Shown here one piece after another: positions 32,429 to 34,560 of a DNA stretch of 34,560 nt. The stretch lies in the NCBI GenBank assembly GCA_028277965.1, contig JANQFF010000209.1, forward strand, positions 1 through 34,560, given 5' to 3'. Below the pieces are notes generated by a model that saw nothing but the letters and a program-made list of their open reading frames with translations, ran no database searches and had not been told where the DNA came from. A program made the position numbers and the translations under genes. Each line of letters starts with the position of its first letter. The stretch's first letter is position 1. This DNA comes from Pseudomonadales bacterium. Lineage in GTDB: Bacteria > Pseudomonadota > Gammaproteobacteria > Pseudomonadales > Azotimanducaceae.

Positions 32429-32495
32429 TTATTCTTAAAGAGAAATAATAAACCTTGACTGATTCTATACGATATATGTGAGGAGAGAATCAGGC

Positions 32496-33719
32496 ATGGA
32501 AAAGAACCGGCTGTTCAGGCGCGCCCGCGCATTCGACTACCTGGAGAACGAGGACCGCTATCTCACGGCTGATGAGCCGCCGGAACTCCGCTTCGGCTTC
32601 GTCGGATGCGGCATGATGGGCCAGGAGCATATCCGCAATACACTTCTGGTGGGCAGGGCGTCCGTTGGTGGAATTTTCGATCCTTCGCGAAAGAGCTCAG
32701 CACATGGCCTCAAGCTCGTTGAGAAAGCAGGTCACCCGGTCCCGGCGATCTACACCTCGCTAGAGGAAGCCTGTGCGGATCCGGCGACGGATGCGCTCAT
32801 CGTGGCCACCCCAAATTTCACCCACCTTGATGTCATGCAGAAAGTGGTGGGATCGGGAAAAGCACTTCTGATCGAAAAACCGATCGCAACAACCGTTCCG
32901 GACGCATATGAGGTTTGTTGTTTGGCCGAGCAGCATTCCAACCTCGTGAGATTTGGCTTGCAGTACCGCTACAAAGCCATCTACGCCGAGGCAATGAGTG
33001 AGGTCTTCAAGCGTCGGAGTGTGGGGCATGTACACAGCGTAAACATGCTGGAACACCGTTTTCCGTTTCTCGATAAAGTTGGGCAGTGGAACAAGTTCAA
33101 CGCGTTCACGGGCGGTACGCTGGTTGAGAAATGCTGTCACTACTTCGACCTGATGAATCTGTTTGCCGGGGGCGCGCCGGAGACGGTATTTGCTGTTGGC
33201 AATCAGGCAGTCAATTTCAGGGATTTCACATACGACAATCGGAAAGCGGACGGTATTGATCAGGCGCAGGTCACGATTCGGTACGACAGCGGTGTGATTG
33301 GCGGGTTTTCGCTGTGTATGTTTGCGCCGGGTTCCCGGGAAGATCTGGTTGTCTGTGGTGATACAGGTCGTTTGCAGGCATCCGAACAAACTCTCCCGGG
33401 AGCTTCACTGGAAAACCGGGTGGAAGTCTGGCAAGGCGAGAACGGTGCTTCGCGGATCACGACACCATCGTATCCGCCACACATCTCGAATGCAGGGCAT
33501 CACGGCTCGACTTTTTTTGAGCACGTGGCGTTTGCCGATGACCTTGTTTCGGGTAAGAACACAGGTCCAGGCCCGGCAGAGGGATTCTGGTCGGTGGTCG
33601 TGGGCGCGGCTGCTCAGCAATCGATAGAGAAGGGGGCGGCTATCGACGTGGTCGATGTTCTGCCGGCAGCTTTTGAAAACGGGTTGTTGCAACACAATGG
33701 TATGGAGATTTTGCCATGA
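32496..33719 (+). CDS. Gfo/Idh/MocA family NAD(P)-dependent oxidoreductase
   Basis: 407 residues. Rossmann domain: FGFVGCGMMGQEH with GxGxxG at 37-42, and the family signature EKP (Glu127-Lys128-Pro129 in LIEKPIAT). The C-terminal domain has TLVEKCCHYFDLMNLF with the conserved His215 and Asp218 that help hydride transfer. It would oxidise or reduce a sugar-like or cyclic alcohol in the cytoplasm. About 30 residues precede the Rossmann strand (DYLENEDRYLTADEPPEL), longer than usual. The ATG at 32496 has AGGAG 10 bases upstream; an in-frame GTG at 32478 is less likely. Its stop overlaps the next start (ATGA). Confidence 0.92.
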   Translation: MEKNRLFRRARAFDYLENEDRYLTADEPPELRFGFVGCGMMGQEHIRNTLLVGRASVGGIFDPSRKSSAHGLKLVEKAGHPVPAIYTSLEEACADPATDALIVATPNFTHLDVMQKVVGSGKALLIEKPIATTVPDAYEVCCLAEQHSNLVRFGLQYRYKAIYAEAMSEVFKRRSVGHVHSVNMLEHRFPFLDKVGQWNKFNAFTGGTLVEKCCHYFDLMNLFAGGAPETVFAVGNQAVNFRDFTYDNRKADGIDQAQVTIRYDSGVIGGFSLCMFAPGSREDLVVCGDTGRLQASEQTLPGASLENRVEVWQGENGASRITTPSYPPHISNAGHHGSTFFEHVAFADDLVSGKNTGPGPAEGFWSVVVGAAAQQSIEKGAAIDVVDVLPAAFENGLLQHNGMEILP

Positions 33720-34560
33720 CTGTGGAAGTCAGCTGGTTTTCGGCGTTGTGTGATGACGATTACCGATATCTCGGTGTCCATGACCCCGAACTGAAGTCAT
33801 CCTGGGCACACTGCTCATCAATCACCCAGGCGGCGGATCGGCATGGGTACGACAGCATCCTGCTGCCTTCGGGGTACCAGCTGGGTATCGATTCGGTGGC
33901 ATTCGCAGGCGGAATAGCGCCGATCACTGAGCAGATCCGACTGCTGGTCGCGGTGCGCTGTGGGGAATTGTGGGTGCCTCAGCTCGCACGCCAGTTGGCA
34001 ACGCTGGACCAGATGCTCGATGGAAGGCTTGCAGTCAACATTATCTCGTCGGACATCCCCGGAGAGGCAATGGAGTCGGCACCACGTTACCGGCGGACCC
34101 GGGAGACGATGCTGGTTTTGCGAGACCTTCTAGATGGTCGTCACGTCGATATGCAGGGTGAGTTCGTAAATTTAGCGCTCGATCCACCCAACGCCCGCAC
34201 GACGAGCGGTGAATGCCCCCTGTTTTACTTTGGTGGGTTGTCAGAACCTGCCCGTGAAGTGGCTGCGGAGTGTGCAGATGTGTTCCTGATGTGGCCGGGG
34301 ACGTTACCTGAGGTTAAGCGGATTCTGGATGACATGCGATCACGTGCGAGCGCGTTCACCCGGACCCTGAAGTTCGGCTACCGCGTGCACGTTATCGTTC
34401 GCGAGACAGAAGGTGAAGCCATCGATGCGTCCCGTCGACTGTTATCGCAACTCGATGCGGCAGAAGGGGAGAAAATCCGGGCACAGTCACTGGACAGTAA
34501 TTCGGCCGGTGTTCGCGCCCAGGGGCAGTTGCGGGAGAGCGCTGACGAAGACGGATTTGC
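33716..34560 (+). CDS. LLM-class flavin-dependent monooxygenase, SsuD-like (cut by window end)
   Basis: About 281 residues are visible; the rest lies beyond the window. The order of segments matches the FMNH2-dependent alkanesulfonate monooxygenase SsuD: EVSWFSALCDDD, RHGYDSILLPSGY, IRLLVAVRCGELWVPQLARQLATLDQMLDGRLAVNIIS, PLFYFGGLSEPAREVAAECADVFLMWPGTLPEV and FGYRVHVIVRETEGEA. This branch oxidises sulfonates or related substrates with reduced flavin delivered by a separate reductase, which is not in view. The ATG overlaps the stop of the Gfo/Idh/MocA gene (ATGA), so the two are translated together. The position of the SsuD active-site Cys is not resolved by eye, so the substrate (sulfonate or another) is open. 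Confidence 0.9.
   Translation, partial: MTVEVSWFSALCDDDYRYLGVHDPELKSSWAHCSSITQAADRHGYDSILLPSGYQLGIDSVAFAGGIAPITEQIRLLVAVRCGELWVPQLARQLATLDQMLDGRLAVNIISSDIPGEAMESAPRYRRTRETMLVLRDLLDGRHVDMQGEFVNLALDPPNARTTSGECPLFYFGGLSEPAREVAAECADVFLMWPGTLPEVKRILDDMRSRASAFTRTLKFGYRVHVIVRETEGEAIDASRRLLSQLDAAEGEKIRAQSLDSNSAGVRAQGQLRESADEDGF

Noticed and set aside
32455-32483. TTGACT as a -35 box before the Gfo/Idh/MocA gene
   Set aside because: No acceptable -10 box lies 16-18 bases downstream, so I do not call a promoter.
1-34560. CRISPR array, tRNA, rRNA, insertion sequence or prophage
   Set aside because: I looked for regularly spaced repeats, tRNA-like stems, transposase and phage genes and saw none; the only repeat family is the REP element.

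Overview
The window looks like a catabolic, accessory-type stretch of a proteobacterial chromosome, most likely gammaproteobacterial. The reasons are dense co-directional gene sets with ATGA/GTGA overlaps, moderately GC-rich DNA, a TonB-dependent receptor with the TonB box EEIVVTAQKR, many LysR and TetR regulators, and four copies of a REP-like palindrome (core GCGGCTGAAGCCGC followed by TCCTACA) of the kind common between genes in Pseudomonas-like and Xanthomonas-like genomes. The lineage is inference. I see no rRNA, tRNA, CRISPR array, transposase, integrase or phage gene. About 36 protein genes are supported; the first and the last run off the window.

Layout. (1) 1-820, minus: N-terminal part of a molybdopterin oxidoreductase. 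(2) 1058-5637, plus: a five-gene set with a crotonase-fold enzyme, an alpha/beta hydrolase, a D-aminoacylase-type amidohydrolase, a PhyH-type dioxygenase and a small membrane protein. (3) 5634-7063: an agmatinase/guanidinobutyrase-type ureohydrolase divergent from an NTF2-fold protein. (4) 7141-11894: an SDR and a CYP153-like P450 (minus) divergent from a TetR regulator, a GNAT-like protein and a membrane-anchored TAP-type hydrolase (plus), with paired palindromic operators between them. (5) 11896-13705: a second TetR divergent from a Rieske oxygenase. (6) 13712-17461: minus-strand ICL/PEP-mutase-family lyase, GNAT and SnoaL-like genes, divergent from a third TetR, a second PhyH enzyme and an EthD-like protein, with two 20-bp operators 30 bp apart. 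(7) 17558-30585: a Nu-class-like GST and a LysR regulator (minus), divergent from an eight-gene plus-strand set: FAD monooxygenase, SDR, TonB-dependent receptor, CocE/NonD hydrolase, amidohydrolase, sulfatase, metallo-beta-lactamase-fold hydrolase and GST. (8) 30647-34560: ferritin-like protein, small membrane protein, a second LysR divergent from a Gfo/Idh/MocA oxidoreductase and an SsuD-like flavin monooxygenase that is cut by the window end.

How it may work together. Region 7 is the best candidate for an undescribed system. One outer-membrane receptor is followed by four hydrolases that all carry export signals (esterase/peptidase-like, amidohydrolase, lipoprotein sulfatase, MBL-fold), and the set also contains a cytoplasmic flavin monooxygenase, an SDR and a GST, all next to a LysR regulator. 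This is the arrangement expected for import and stepwise periplasmic trimming of a large decorated (ester, amide or sulfate bearing) organic molecule, followed by intracellular oxidation. The substrate cannot be read from the sequence. The three TetR modules each pair a regulator with oxidative enzymes (P450, Rieske, PhyH), so the whole window reads as a set of small, separately controlled degradation modules.

Points worth checking are a perfect 14-bp hairpin inside the signal-peptide codons of the CocE-type gene, a sulfatase whose formylglycine motif reads CSLTR rather than CxPxR, an SDR with Ser and Arg in place of the catalytic Tyr and Lys, a crotonase without the two hydratase glutamates, and REP elements that supply the last codons and stop of two genes.
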